NCBI RefSeq assembly: GCF_003711515.1
Contig: NW_021167079.1
Span: 2,159,471-2,223,470 of the forward strand
From: Sodiomyces alkalinus F11
Lineage: Eukaryota > Ascomycota > Sordariomycetes > Glomerellales > Plectosphaerellaceae
Reading direction: 5' to 3'
Length of the DNA stretch: 64,000 nucleotides
A program made the translations under genes and the position numbers. Positions 11,262-22,508 of the stretch are shown here, piece by piece (positions within the stretch are counted from its first letter, which is position 1; every line of letters begins with the position of its first letter). The notes beneath the pieces are model-generated. The model saw only the letters and a list, made by a program, of their open reading frames with translations. It was not told the origin of the DNA and did no database searches.

Positions 11262-11627
11262 ATTTTATATATTCGTTGAAGGGGAGTTTTGTCTTTGCAT
11301 CAAGGAAGGCTACGAGTAGTAGGTGGTGGATGGCCATAGAACCCATGTAATGTAAGCCGTGATGACAGAACAGGCCTAATAGTTAGGATCCTCGTGGTAA
11401 TATGTCGGCCAGCCGCGACGTGTTCCAATCTCATCAGTGCGTTACAAAAGCCATGGGATATTGATAACTAGCAAATTTCAGCCTTGTCAGCTCATTACAA
11501 CGGTGTTGGTGGTCCGATATTTCCCCTCCAGCCATAAAGTCCGTTTTGATTCCTTATCAGAGACTCCATAATAATGTCTTCAGTGTTTCTTTCCTCTTTT
11601 GGTCGAGGCACTGTCTCATACTACCCA
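11262..11627. other. Convergent intergenic region
   Basis: This is the 366 bp between the 3' ends of the convergent DUF1479 and SRPBCC genes. I see no gene, only AT-rich 3' flanking sequence. Confidence 0.5.
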
Positions 11628-12284
11628 TTACTTCTGGGTGGCCACTTTGGCCAAGTCGGCAAGTCCATCACGGCGCTTGAACTTGGCATCCTGGATAACA
11701 CCTACAGAAAGCGGAATCAGCATCAAGCGCATCATATCAGTCTGAGGAGGGAGACATCCGTAACTCACCAGCATCAGCATCACTGGAGAAGTGACCGCTC
11801 CACTCAACAAAAGTGGAGCCCTCCAACTCGCCGGAGGTGATGGGGTAACAACGGATGGTAGAGAGGACCGAAGAGTAAGAGACCTCGGGCTGGGAGGTGA
11901 TGACGCTGTACGTGATGTAGTGGTTAATCGTCTGGAAACGCATCGGCTGTCAGTAAAACCGTCTTTCCCTGCTTCAAATAGAACCTGCTTCAAATAGAAC
12001 CTGCTTCAAATAGAACCTGCTTCAAATAGAAAACGGGATAGGGGACCAGAACTCACGCTGTGTTCCTCCTGCTTGATCTCGAGGACGGTGCCGTCCTTGA
12101 AGGCCCAGCGGACAATATCCGTGTCCGGGCTGGTGCCGCCCTTGACACATTCGGACTTTTCAAGTACGGATAGCCACTTTCCAAACTCCGCGAGCTTGAT
12201 GTGGTGCCACACGTGGGAAAGGGGTGCGCGGATGACAGCGCTCTCGAGGACCGAGGTGGACGTGGGGATGTTGATGTTCGACAT
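11628..12284 (-). CDS. SRPBCC (START-like/polyketide cyclase fold) small protein
   Basis: Three exons on the minus strand (12284-12057, 11931-11769, 11701-11628) give 154 residues. The N-terminus reads MSNINIPTSTSVLESAVIRA then PLSHVWHHIKLAEFGKW, the beta-strand plus helix start of SRPBCC ligand-binding proteins (VWHHIKLAEFGKWL pattern). Later segments include TINHYITYSVITSQPEVSYS, TIRCYPITSGELEGSTFVEW and the C-terminal FKRRDGLADLAKVATQK. Both introns have GTGAGT donors. The second intron is 67 nt. The first is 125 nt and contains a 16-bp minisatellite. The fold binds hydrophobic ligands in a cavity; no ligand can be inferred here. Fungal relatives are often annotated as Bet v 1-like or polyketide cyclase/dehydrase proteins. 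The whole gene looks intact. Confidence 0.8.
11970..12030. repeat. 16-bp minisatellite within an intron
   Basis: About four head-to-tail copies of the unit TTCAAATAGAACCTGC, nearly identical, lie inside the first intron of the SRPBCC gene. The last copy is truncated to TTCAAATAGAA. The array expands the intron to about twice the size of the other one in the gene and leaves the splice sites untouched. Confidence 0.85.
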
Positions 12285-13537
12285 GGTGATTCTTCTCGTG
12301 CGCAGTGATGCGATTCGAGGTCTTCTATGTCGGTGGCCTTTCTGCTTTTGTCTCTGAAGAACCTGGCCGTGTCGTGGTGCGGTGCGGTGCGGTGCGGTGT
12401 GTTGCTTGAATGAGGAAAAACTGCTGGAAGTGAGTTGGGAGCGGGGAGAGTGTGGATTGTGGTCTGGTCTGGACGAAGGGTTCAGGGAAAGTATACCACC
12501 CGACTAGCACCTTCCCCTGTATTGACGAGGTGTCCCTGCCCAAAGACCCTGTGAGGTAGCTACTTCCTCGTCCGTTCGCTGCATCGCCGATGTTGACGTC
12601 ATATGCATCACCATCGTACACGTGTGGACGAATTCACCACGGGGTACGTACCCCTCAGGACCTGCCGACCCAGGAAGTATGTCGATCACGTAAGCCGAGT
12701 TACAGCATCGTTCGCATGCATCGTTTCTCTCGGGCAATGGCAAAGAGACATTCGCACCATGCCAAGGGATATCTCTGTTTGAAACCCCGCTGGATCGAGC
12801 AGCTACCGATGAGATTGCCTTTCTTAATTCAAAAAGTATGCACCCAGAGCGACATATTCTGCAAAAACACCTTCCCCCAGCGATTCCCTCAATACAAGGA
12901 GGCAGCGATCAAGACGCTATTCGGGCCGCAGAGTGCTCGCCCTTTGAACGAGCGTAATAAGAGCTGCAACTGCCGATCGAGGGCTGGCTCCAGACTCGAG
13001 GGTCCATGGCGGCCAGGGGTATAGGCATCGAATTGATATCGTGTACCTGAAAGCACCATTGCCTTTACCTAGAGAGTTGGCTGTAATATCTCCATCTAGG
13101 AGAATACCTGCGCTCGAGATTCCGCCGAGAAATGAACAAATCCCCATACTGGGACACACAGAGGGTCTCGAGTAACATCTAATCAGGATATTGTAAGCTA
13201 ATCGTTCACTCTATTAAGGAAAAAGCTCCCCCGAAGAAGAGGCACATTGAACATCAGAGGAAGAGCGGGCGGTTGTACGGAAAAGCGTGAAGCCCTTGGG
13301 TCTCGCGTGAGATGACCTCTTCAATGCAGATCATGGCTCTTTGCCTGAGCGATGCAAAGCATGCGACAGCCTCTTAGGGAAGACTGTCGTCGATGATCAT
13401 ACCAACAGATGAATCAGAGACAGATGTATCTGAAGAGAATGAACATTTGAATATTGTGAATATTGTGACATGTGGTTGGATATACAGATGATGTACACTT
13501 CGCCTCGCCCTCTTTTTGACCAGTGGCCTGGTTTGCC
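12285..13537. other. Intergenic region
   Basis: No gene is supported. Just upstream of the SRPBCC start there is a GTGCG repeat (about 12377-12400). Frames at 12590-13024 and others lack recognisable motifs. The right end is the 3' flank of the bL32m gene. Confidence 0.45.
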
Positions 13538-14032
13538 TCATACAAACTTCCCGCTTGGGTTTTCAGAGCGCCACATGGTCTTAATCTCTGCAACAAGGAA
13601 ATATATGTCAGCATAGGATGCGAGCAAAATGAAGGATGTTCTCGATTCAACACTCCAATGTGGAAACTTACGCTCCATGCAGTGAGGGCAGAGGACGTGT
13701 TGTCTCTTGACCTGACCACAGCCCGGGCACTTGCAAAGCGACGTGACATCCTTTAGTGCCTTGCCTGCCATGAGCCTACTGCGCTTCTTCGAGTGCGTCG
13801 TCTTCTTCTTCGGCACGGCTCGGAGAATCGACTCCCAAATATCGCCCAGCCAGGCTGGGATGTTGAGCTGAACCGCCGGGATGACTATTGCTAGCCTCGG
13901 AAGGAGCGGGTGTGTGAATTGACGCAAACTGTGGGACCATGCACTGGGTGCTTGAAGAAGAGTCGGAAGAGAGAGTCGGGGGAGGAGGGAGGGCAACCGA
14001 AGCGGCTGCGCTACTATCGCTGCAGACGCCAT
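13538..14032 (-). CDS. mrpl32: Mitochondrial large-subunit ribosomal protein bL32m
   Basis: Exons 14032-13672 and 13587-13538 give 136 residues. The N-terminal about 70 residues (MASAAIVAQPLRLPSLLPRL...) are Arg/Leu/Ser-rich and acid-poor, fitting a mitochondrial targeting sequence. The mature part starts AVPKKKTTHSKKRSRLMAG, the hallmark of L32. It is followed by CKCPGCGQVKRQHVLCPHC, the two CxxC pairs that bind zinc, and ends with KTMWRSENPSGKFV. In yeast the mature form is processed by the m-AAA protease before assembly; that is family knowledge, not seen here. The 84-nt intron (13588-13671; donor GTAAGT, acceptor TTGCAG) is a multiple of three and has no in-frame stop, so retention would insert 28 residues after the second CxxC. 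I prefer the spliced form because it matches the usual C-terminus. Confidence 0.92.
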   Translation of the reverse strand: MASAAIVAQPLRLPSLLPRLSLPTLLQAPSAWSHSLRQFTHPLLPRLAIVIPAVQLNIPAWLGDIWESILRAVPKKKTTHSKKRSRLMAGKALKDVTSLCKCPGCGQVKRQHVLCPHCMERKFPHWSVESRTSFILLASYADIYFLVAEIKTMWRSENPSGKFV

Positions 14033-14848
14033 TGTGTTTCGTGTATCGAGGGCAGAGCCGGGTAGACTCGAATCGGACGTAATGAGATAGAATGTCGGAA
14101 AAGGGAAATTGGCACAAACAGTATGAGAGATAGTCTCTCTTCGTACGGATATATATTCAACTCCGCGAATTCGGACGGCGTGGTGTATCGTCGAGGTAGT
14201 AGGTCATCGAACTGCGCGGCAGATGGCAAAGGTCGATCTCGCGCCGATAATTTTGTCCCATCCGTGAAGTACTTCTTGCTAGTCCTACTCGGGACCCACT
14301 TGACAGCTCGGTATGCGGGGAAACTAATTCCCGACAAGCAAATGGTCAATCAATTGAAAAGACGACCAATCGTGTACAGTCCAGGTGCACAGACAACGTC
14401 TCAGCCAATCAGAATAACCAGAACGCCTCTCCCCTTTTTTCCCTGAACCCCTGTTTCTCCCTGTACGGAAATTGTATTTGCTGGGTGACTGTGACTGGGG
14501 GAAAAAGGAAACAACAGTACAGAAATTCCACCCAACCGTTCCTGACCCCCTTTGGAAGGCTTCACCGGCTGTCCAGTTGTCCCGTCTATCTTCTCAACCA
14601 CTAGCCTCGTCTTCCTCCTCCTCCGTACTCTCTCATCCTCCACAACACAACCCGCCGCTCCCACCTGGATCTCATCGTTCTATTTCTCTTACAGCTTACC
14701 CACAACTCGTCCCAGACGCGTAATCGATAGCGTTTATCCTTCGAAGGACTTCCGCGTCTCATCTTGCACTCGTTCCCCCAATACTCGCTCGCGTCCAAGG
14801 CAGGGTCGAAAGAAAGAAGAAAAAAAATCAATTAAAAGACTATACACG
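14033..14848. other. Divergent promoter region of mrpl32 and septin genes
   Basis: This 816-bp region separates two divergent genes and must hold both promoters. It is pyrimidine-rich close to the septin start (14590-14700), with an A-rich stretch (14817-14832) just before the septin ATG. No other gene is supported. Confidence 0.5.
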
Positions 14849-16066
14849 ATGGCGCAGACTCAGCAGGCCCCTAGCACTATCTATCCCCAGTCCCATGTCG
14901 GCTTCGACAGCATCACTTCTCAAATCGAGAAGAAGCTGCTGAAACGGGGATTCCAGTTCAATGTCATCTGTGTTGGTACGTGTGGTTCCACGCAATTGCC
15001 CCTCGTCTCTTCGTCCCATGTTACCTTTTCTCCGCGTCTCCATCATATCAGTCGGAATGCTGACACAAACTTCTCCTGCTACAGGCCAGACTGGACTCGG
15101 CAAGTCAACGCTGATCAACACCATCTTCGCGTCGCACCTGATCGACTCCAAAGGCCGCATGCAACCTGACGAGCCCATCCGCTCCACCACCGAGATCAAG
15201 GGTGTCTCTCACATCATTGAGGAGAACGGCGTTCGTCTACGGCTCAACATCGTCGATACCCCTGGCTACGGTGACCTCGTCAACAACGACCGCTGCTGGG
15301 ACCCCATCGTCAAGTATATCAAGGATCAGCACTCCGCTTACCTACGCAAGGAGCTCACGGCCCAGCGCGAGCGCTATATCCAGGACACCCGCATCCACTG
15401 CTGCCTTTTCTTCATCCAGCCCTCCGGCCATTCTCTCAAGCCCATTGATATTGTTGTGCTCAAGAAGCTTTCCGATGTGGTCAACGTCGTGCCCGTCATC
15501 GCCAAGGCTGACTCCCTCACCTTCGAGGAGCGTCAGGAGTTCAAGGCGCGTATCAAGGAGGAATTTGCTTTCCACAACCTGAAGATGTACCCCTATGAGA
15601 ACGAAGAGTTTGACGATGAGGAGCGGGCTGTGAACTCGCAGATCAAGGTGCGCTAAACGTAGTCGCTTGTTCCCATGGACTTGTTCACTTTTGGAGCGAC
15701 CACGTCCTCTAGATTCGAGAGCTAACCCGTCTTTTTTTCTAGGCCATGATTCCCTTCGCCGTCGTCGGCTCGGAGAAGTCCATTATCGTCAACGGCAAGC
15801 AGGTTCGCGGCCGCCAGAACCGCTGGGGCGTTATCAACGTCGAGGACGAAAGCCACTGCGAGTTCATCTACCTACGGAACTTCCTGCTTCGCACACACCT
15901 CCAGGACCTCATTGAAACCACTTCCCAGATCCACTACGAGACCTTCCGCGCGAAGCAACTCCTTGCGCTCAAGGAGAGCAGCGCGCATGGTGGTGGTAGC
16001 AGGCCCATCAGCCCTGCTGCTGAGCGTGAGATGAGCCGTGGGTCCCAAAGAGTGAACGGCTACTAG
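14849..16066 (+). CDS. cdc10: Septin, Cdc10/AspD class
   Basis: Three exons (14849-14975, 15085-15647, 15743-16066) give 337 residues. The start MAQTQQAPSTIYPQSHVGFD followed by SITSQIEKKLLKRGFQFNV matches the Cdc10 group, including the short polybasic region (28-34) that binds membrane phosphoinositides. GTPase motifs are visible: P-loop GQTGLGKST (43-51), DTPG (100-103) and AKAD (182-185). The septin unique element region reads IPFAVVGSEKSIIVNG and later VINVEDESHCEFIYLRNFLL. The C-terminus is short and lacks a coiled coil, as in Cdc10, which occupies the centre of the yeast septin octamer. Septins form filaments that organise septa and hyphal tips. Introns of 109 and 95 nt have donors GTACGT and GTGCGC and acceptors CTACAG and TTCTAG. 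The gene looks intact. Confidence 0.95.
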
Positions 16067-17095
16067 ACAACGGCGAATGCAGCAGCTTGATGTTTCTCGA
16101 GGCCTTGTGGTCTCTTAAAACCTAGCACGGCACGTCGCAAGAAGTCGTCCGCGGAATGGGGGATGCCTCTTAATGACTTTGAAAACACTTTTTGACTTGG
16201 GGTGCTTTTTTATGCACAATACCATGTGGCGAGCGACGCTGGACACTTGAACCTTGGACACACGAGCTGAATAAAGTAGGCGGGCAGCGGGTACGTGGGT
16301 CTGTAGGAAAGGAGTGGAAGCAAACAAAAAAAGAGTGCAATGGCGCGGCGCGAGGATAATGGTCAATACCCCCCCGACCTTGGGCCTCATCTCATGGTCG
16401 TTGGTGTGTGTCTTATTTTCTTTTTTTCTTTTCTTTTACCAAACAGCATTTGTGTAGTTTATTCTCTCTCCACTGTTCTTTTTTTTTCTCGTCTCTGGTT
16501 TACACCCTCGCAAAAAACCCGCAGCCAGACGCTCCTTAAGGCGAGCCCTCTTAATTCCATTTATTACGCAGTGTTCCGTTACTCTTGTCTTTCGCCGGCC
16601 TAACCAGACGTGTACTGCTGTGCTACAGAAAGTTCGTGTCTTGCAGGTAAATGTTTGTGAGAAGACAAAACGCCTTACGACATCCCGAATCCCGCGACTC
16701 CTCGGATCCATCAGCAGTTCTACTGCAAAACCGGTGGTCACGCTCGTTTTGAACATAGTTTATAGTCTTGTACAGAGTTATCGTCCTTACATCAGCCATT
16801 CCACTCAGCCCAGGCAGATTCGGGGAGACCCGAAAGCATGTTTGGGCCTTCCTAGCTGCTGCAGAATGCCTCTTCTAGCCCTTACTTCTCAACACCGGTA
16901 ATTGATCACAACGGCACAACGAAAGGGGGGGGGGAGAAAGAAATTAATAAAAATCCCAACGGCTACGTTCTATATGCCCTGGCATCGCAGTATAGACACA
17001 GATGGGGAATGAAGTATTCTACATTGAAAGAGAAAACGGGTCCACCATGTAACCAGATGTCAGCTCCAAAGTACGTGGTCTTCCAATATTATCGT
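16067..17095. other. Convergent intergenic region
   Basis: About 1 kb between the 3' ends of the septin and GH72 genes. It has pyrimidine-rich tracts (16420-16440, 16475-16490) and a G-run at 16925-16934. No coding domain is recognised; the frames here are short and incoherent. Confidence 0.5.
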
Positions 17096-18783
17096 CTACA
17101 AGAAGAGGAGGGCAGCAGGCAGTCCCAGAGCAATAGCCAAGGCCGGCCGCAGCGAAAGACCGGCGTTCTCATCATCATCATCATCGTCATCGTCATCATC
17201 GTCAGAGCCATCGGACGGGGAATCCGAGCCCGAACCGCCGGCGTTGTTATTGCCGGGACGGTTGACCTCGCCATCGTCGAGGGGGTTGACGGCCAGGTTC
17301 TCGATAGGCTCCCAGTTAGTGTCATAGACGGTGAAGGGAACGTCCCAATCGGAGATTTCGATGATGCGGCCTGAGGGCTTGGGGCTGATGCCATCCTCAA
17401 TGAGTTCCTTGACGCCTGGAGGCATGTCCGGGAGGGTGAAGTTGCTGTGGAAGGTGCTCGTTTGGATGAGAGAGCTGGAGCAGGTGGGAGGCCTGGGCAT
17501 GTTGCTATCAGGGCTGGCACCCTGGAGTTCCTCGAAGTCGAGCTGGGCGAACTGGTCGGCGAGGGTGCGGTAGTCCTGCAACAGGTGGGCCGACTTGTTG
17601 TCGAAGACCTCGACAAGCCCATAGTTGTGGGGCTCCTCGCTGTATTCGTAGACGAGGCCGCCGGAGAAGACGTCGGTCATGTTGGGGCCGTAAATGGACC
17701 CAACCTCGGTGAAGAGGCGGGGTAGTTCCTGGTTGCAGCCATACTCGGAGAAGAAGACGGGAACAGAGGTATTGCGGAGGCCATCGACGAGATCGACGAA
17801 GCTTGAGCGCTCAAAGTCGGAGTCGCCACACCACGAGTACGAGTTAAGGCCGAAGAGGTCGATGCGGCTCATGTCGTCCTCATCACCGTCAATGGCGCAC
17901 TGGAGGTAGTTCCAGGTGTCAAAAAGGACGCTGCGGACATCGGCGGCGGAGTAGCCGACGGGGATCCTGCGGTCGGAATGTTTGGCGACGTAGCTCTTGA
18001 TATCGCGAGTGAGGGCGCGCAGGTAGGGAGGCACATGCTCCACGGTCCGCGGATGGTCAATGACCTCGTTGGCGGAGAAGAAAAGCAAAGTGTTGGGATA
18101 GTTCTTGAAGGCCTCGACAATGGCAAAGGTGCGGTTCAGGTACGAGGCGTAGTAGCTCGTCCAGGGTTCAAAGGCGGTGAGGGATTCGCCGACCAGCGGT
18201 GAGTTGACGTCGAGGAGCATGTACATGCCGGCAGCGTTGAAGATGGAGGCGCAGGCATCGTGGTTCAGATCAGGGTTGAGATTGTAGACGCGGAGGGCAT
18301 TGACACCCATGGCCTGCATGAGGGCGGCATCGCGAAGACAGACCTCGGGGATGCTGAGGGGATCATAGCCGTGTTCGGGATTATAGCCGGCACTGCCATT
18401 GATTTGGTAGTCGATGCCGACGATTTGGAACTTATTGCCGGTGTCAGGGTTGACAAAGGCATTGCCACGAAGCTCGAGAGGGGTGACGGCGGCTGCGAGG
18501 GTCGCGCCTAGGGCGACGAGCGTACAGGGGAGCTAGGAGTGGTGAGAACAGGTATTGTTAGTAGGAGCTCAAGGTGAATATCAAAGGGGGGGTGGATGTG
18601 ATGATATAGCTAAGAGGGATTAATGATCGATCCATCTGCTACACTGGTGGATAAAAGTGAGAGGAAAGAGAAAAAGATCTTCTCTCGCTCGTGTCCACCC
18701 CGTGATCTCCAGGAGCTAGGTACTGGGGCAATGCGGTAACAAAAATAACAGACAGAATGGGTAGTAGTAATACTTACAAGCAT
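17096..18783 (-). CDS. GPI-anchored beta-1,3-glucanosyltransferase (GH72, Gel/Gas family)
   Basis: I join a 6-nt coding exon (18783-18778, ATG CTT) to 18532-17096 across a 245-nt intron (donor GTAAGT, acceptor CTCCTAG), giving 480 residues. The join creates a clean signal peptide, MLLPCTLVALGATLAAAVTP, followed by LELRGNAFVNPDTGNKF and FQIVGIDYQINGSAGYNP, the usual GH72 start. Catalytic glutamates are visible in FSANEVID (about residue 158) and FFSEYGCN (about 264). The enzyme elongates and remodels beta-1,3-glucan in the wall. There is no Cys-rich X8/CBM43 domain, so it belongs to the subfamily without it. The C-terminus has an acidic run of 11 Asp, then a hydrophobic tail (LSLRPALAIALGLPAALLFL) fitting a GPI-attachment signal. 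The start is the least certain part, because the first exon is so short. Confidence 0.9.
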
Positions 18784-20081
18784 GGCGATAGCGCGTGTTT
18801 TGCCAAAGCCAAAAATATGGATCCTAGGTAGGTTCTTATAACAACAAAAGTGTTGATTCTGTTGACAATGTTCCGCAGCTCCTAGAACCAGTGCGCAAAG
18901 ACATGGAGAGTCTAGGGAATTGACACTGAAGAAGACCGAAATGCAGTTATAAAGAGAGACAAGAACGTAAAGAGAAATAACAAGAGAATGGACGACGTAA
19001 TCTGTGCTGAGCGAATGTCAAGGGAAATGGATCCCTCCAAGATTTTCAAGGAAGTTGGTTACGTCTTGACAGGAAACTGCAAGAGTCAGTTAATGGAATG
19101 ACGACAAGCTGGCGACCTGGTGAAAGCGGGGAGAAGGGAGGGAAAGAGAAAAAGTGAACGCGCAACTTCCAAGAAATAGGATGAGACTCTGGTTGGTTGT
19201 GAGCCTGTGAGGTGACTGCCCCTGGTCTCTCCTTCCCTCCCCTGGCTTTTTTTTTTGCGCCTTCCTAATCTCCATAGTGTATCGTGACTCCCATCAGACT
19301 TCAGCTCAGTCTCGGCAGTAGGTAGCCGAAAACAAAATAAGCCAATGAGAAGTCGCCTAGTTTTATGCGCAACCCGTTGTAGGTTGGCAATTTGCGCCTC
19401 ATGGAGTTGGCACGGATGATTCTGGGTGCCAAGTATTCCCGCCAAGGCCGTCGTATACCCAACCCACACTCCCTGAATACCGTTTATGGAGCAGGTGCTG
19501 TACGTTGTAATTACAAAGTAGTTTCAACGTCTGCACTGTCCGGCTAAGGTACTTCCAAAGTAGTTTCAACGTCTGCACTGTCCGGCTAAGGTACTTCCAA
19601 GTAAGATAGTAACGTGAATCTCGAATTGATGTGCTGAATATTGGAAATGAAAAGCAAAAAGACCTGTTATATACCACCCCCAAAGGTCGAAAAAATATAG
19701 CGAGATCATCCCAATGGATGGAACCTTGAAGGAATTAGACAGGAACGTTGAGTTGAGCCGCGTTTTGATTAATACTAATAATACCTTATTGTTACGCTAA
19801 GAGATGATCGCGGTCGAACCGACGACCAACCTTAGCTCAAAGGAGTTAAAGGGACGTTGGGCCGGACCTAGTACCTGACCTAGGTAAGGTAGGTAGGTGG
19901 TACCTTAGGTAGACCAGCAAAGTGGGAATTATACCTCCTCCTGGTAGGCACGGCATTTCCGACTACTTATTAGGGCTGATGGAGCAGGCCAGGCCTCTGG
20001 TTTCAATCCTCAACGCGGACGTCCATCGACGTGCGCAATAGGGACTGGAGACCCAATGTGTCCCGTTTTCTCGTCAGTCTA
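18784..20081. other. Intergenic region with a 42-bp tandem duplication and AGGTA-rich tracts
   Basis: The left end is the promoter of the GH72 gene; the right end is the 3' flank of the transporter. It contains a tandem duplication (separate entry) and, at 19865-19915, a run of AGGTAGGT/ACCTTAGGTA motifs like those seen elsewhere in the window. Near 19800-19830 a tRNA-B-box-like GGTTCGACC occurs on the minus strand, but I could not fold a tRNA. Confidence 0.5.
19515..19598. repeat. 42-bp perfect tandem duplication
   Basis: Two consecutive identical copies of a unit that begins AAAGTAGTTTCAACGTCTGC and ends GGCTAAGGTACTTCC. No mismatches are visible. It lies in non-coding sequence upstream of the GH72 gene and is likely recent. 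Confidence 0.9.
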
Positions 20082-22508
20082 TCAGGTAGCGTCCGGCCTA
20101 GCCTGCGGAAGAACTTGTCGCCCGTCCTGCCAGGCGGCCCGCCGCGTGATTGTCACCTTGTCCGAATTCTCTGCCGCCGACCCGCCCTTACCCCGGAGCA
20201 GCGCCCACAAGTAGACCCCATGGTAAATCGTGTTGGTCTGCTCGTCTTCGTTGTTCGTGTCTGTGCTGATATACACGTTGCCCAGAAGACCGGACGCGAT
20301 GACACACTAACGGAGAGATGCCGAGTCAGCGTTCCTTTCGTCGTTCACATGTTCCATAAATATGATCTGATCCCGATGTACGGATACACTTACCAGTACC
20401 ATGAACGGAAGAATAGCAACGTAAGCCCAGACGATACCTTCCTTATTGTTCGCAGCACCAATTAGCCAAAACCAGTCCATGCCCACCACTGCTGAAGAAC
20501 GCCCGCGTAGGAGGTTGTCGTACCTTGGCATTCTGGGACAGGGCAGCCAGCTCCTCGGGTAGCATCTGAGACAAACTTGTCAAACTACCGTCGGTAGGGC
20601 CGCTGCCGATACCCGCAACGTTGTTGAACACGGTCGTCATAACCGTCAGGCCTATGGTACCACCGAGCGGCTCCGATACTTCACTCAAAGAAATCACCGC
20701 CGCGATTCGTTTCGGAAAGTAGGCCATACCATGGAGGGGAACTATGATGAAAATGGCATTCTGGTGTCAGCAGAGTCTTCCCTTTCCAACCGATCGCTCC
20801 GGAGCTAGTTGGGACCGTGGCCGCAGCTGGGGGGGGACTTACCGGGCATGAGGCGCATGCCGATGCCGACACCGGTCACAGCCATCATGGCGTAAACAGT
20901 GGGGTCGTGCTCCCTCCACAGTGCCCAGGCAAGCACCCCGATGCCTACCAATTCGATGACGGAGCCGAGAAAAATGGGGTGCCACGTCTGTCGAGGGTAC
21001 GAGTTGCAGAAGAAGATGGCCATCCAAACACCCCCTTTGCACGCAAGTCGACGGGTTAGTCAAAAAGGGGAAGCGCATGCTTTATGGAAACGCATGATAA
21101 AACATGGGGAAAAGGAAACACGGGATCCATTGCGTGACACCGTGTTCCGTCGCAATGTGATGTCTTACCTCCGAGGCCCGGCACGAATAACAGGAGCTGT
21201 CTACCGGCATCGCCTGCATCCAGATGTTTCACCATGGTGAAGTATAACGTGCAGAAATACAGGACCTTTTAGGCACAAAGAAACAATAATAGTCAAGGCC
21301 GTCAGTAAAAAAATGGTGCGTACAGATAGGAAGAGAAACCCAGGAGTTATTTGTGCTCCATGCGGTTTTCGGATGCTACTCACCGAAAACATGGCCATTC
21401 CCGTGGCAAAGGAAGCGTAGAATAGGAGGCCAATGTCGCGATTGCGGAGGACTTCCCAGGGAATCATGGCCTGCTGCCACGGAAACATCCGCGCCAGCGT
21501 GTTTCCAGGGGTCATCTCAAATTCCCACCACACAAACGCGACGATGACGAGGGCTCCAATCACGAGGGGGGCCAGAACAGCGGCACTGGCCCAGCCGTAG
21601 GTCGCGCCAGCCCAGGTGAAGCCCAGGACGAGCAGACCAAAGCCGACGATGCAGAGGACCTGGCCGCCAACGTCGATGGTCTGGAGGCGGCGAACGAAGG
21701 TGGTACGACGACCCGTCTCGGTCGTCTCGTCAAGCTGCGGCATGGGCTGCGGACCGAGCAGCTCCTTTCGGAGGACGACGAAGATGACGGCCATCCCGAC
21801 AACGGCCACGGGCAAGTTAATCCCAAAGCACCAGCGCCAATGGGTCTCGGTCAGATAGCCGCCGATGACGGGGCCCAAGGCATACGAGCAGCCGCCGACG
21901 ATGGAGAAGATGGACCAGTTCTTGGCGTCCTCCCGGAGAGAGACCTTATCGGCGACGATGGCGCGGATGACGACGTTCATGCCGGCGCAGCCGGTGCCCT
22001 GCAGGGCGCGGCCGAATAGGAGGAGCGGAAAGGCGTCGGTCGGGGCGCCGGTGCAGATGGCGCTCCCGATGACAACCAGAAAGATGCAGGCCTGGATGGC
22101 GGCATGACGGCCGAAGATGTCTGCCATCTGGCCCCAGAAGGGAATGAAGGCGGCGGCGGTCAAGTTGAACGCCGAGACGATCCAGTTGAGCTGGGGGACC
22201 TCGCCGAAGTCGGAGGCGATCCAGGGCAGGGCGCTGGCGATGATGGTGAAGTCGAGGGCAGAGAGGGTGAAGGGGAGAAACAGGCCGAGGATGATCTTCC
22301 ACCGATATTTGAGCTTTCTCTGGCGCTCAGACTTGCAAGTCGCGCATGGTTCGGGTCCGGGATCTGGACGATGGCGGCATGGGTTGCCTTTGGGCTCTTG
22401 TGTCGCTGTTGACGTCGATGTTGTCATGGTGCTGTTCTGGCTATTTCCATCGATGCTACTCGGCTGGGTGTAGAAATTAGTATTACTGATCTTTCCCATA
22501 GAGAACAT
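20082..22508 (-). CDS. MFS transporter, 14-TM DHA2-like drug/metabolite exporter
   Basis: Six exons on the minus strand: 22508-21384, 21265-21169, 21034-20843, 20741-20524, 20441-20394, 20306-20082, giving 634 residues. I chose ATG 22508 (MFSMGKISNTN); an upstream TTG-led extension is not credible. After a hydrophilic N-terminus it reads LGLFLPFTLSALDFTIIASA, QLNWIVSAFNLTAAAFIPFW, GQMADIFGRHAAIQ (loop 2-3 MFS motif), LLFGRALQGTGCAGMNVVI (motif B-like) and GPVIGGYLTETHWRWCFGIN (motif C-like). Later exons encode more membrane segments, for example IFLGSVIELVGIGVLAWALW. All five introns (82-134 nt) have GT-AG ends and keep frame. The family exports toxins, drugs or secondary metabolites. No biosynthetic neighbour is adjacent, so the substrate is unknown. 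Downstream exons are tiny (48 nt for exon 5), so those boundaries are less certain. Confidence 0.85.

Noticed and set aside
14552..14848. In-frame extension upstream of the septin start
   Set aside because: The extension is Ser/Pro-rich from pyrimidine-rich leader DNA. The Cdc10 family begins at the MAQTQQAP start I used.
19780..19860. tRNA-like segment with a GGTTCGACC B-box on the minus strand
   Set aside because: I could not form an acceptor stem, a D arm or an anticodon arm, so no tRNA is called. A tRNA-derived repeat remains possible.
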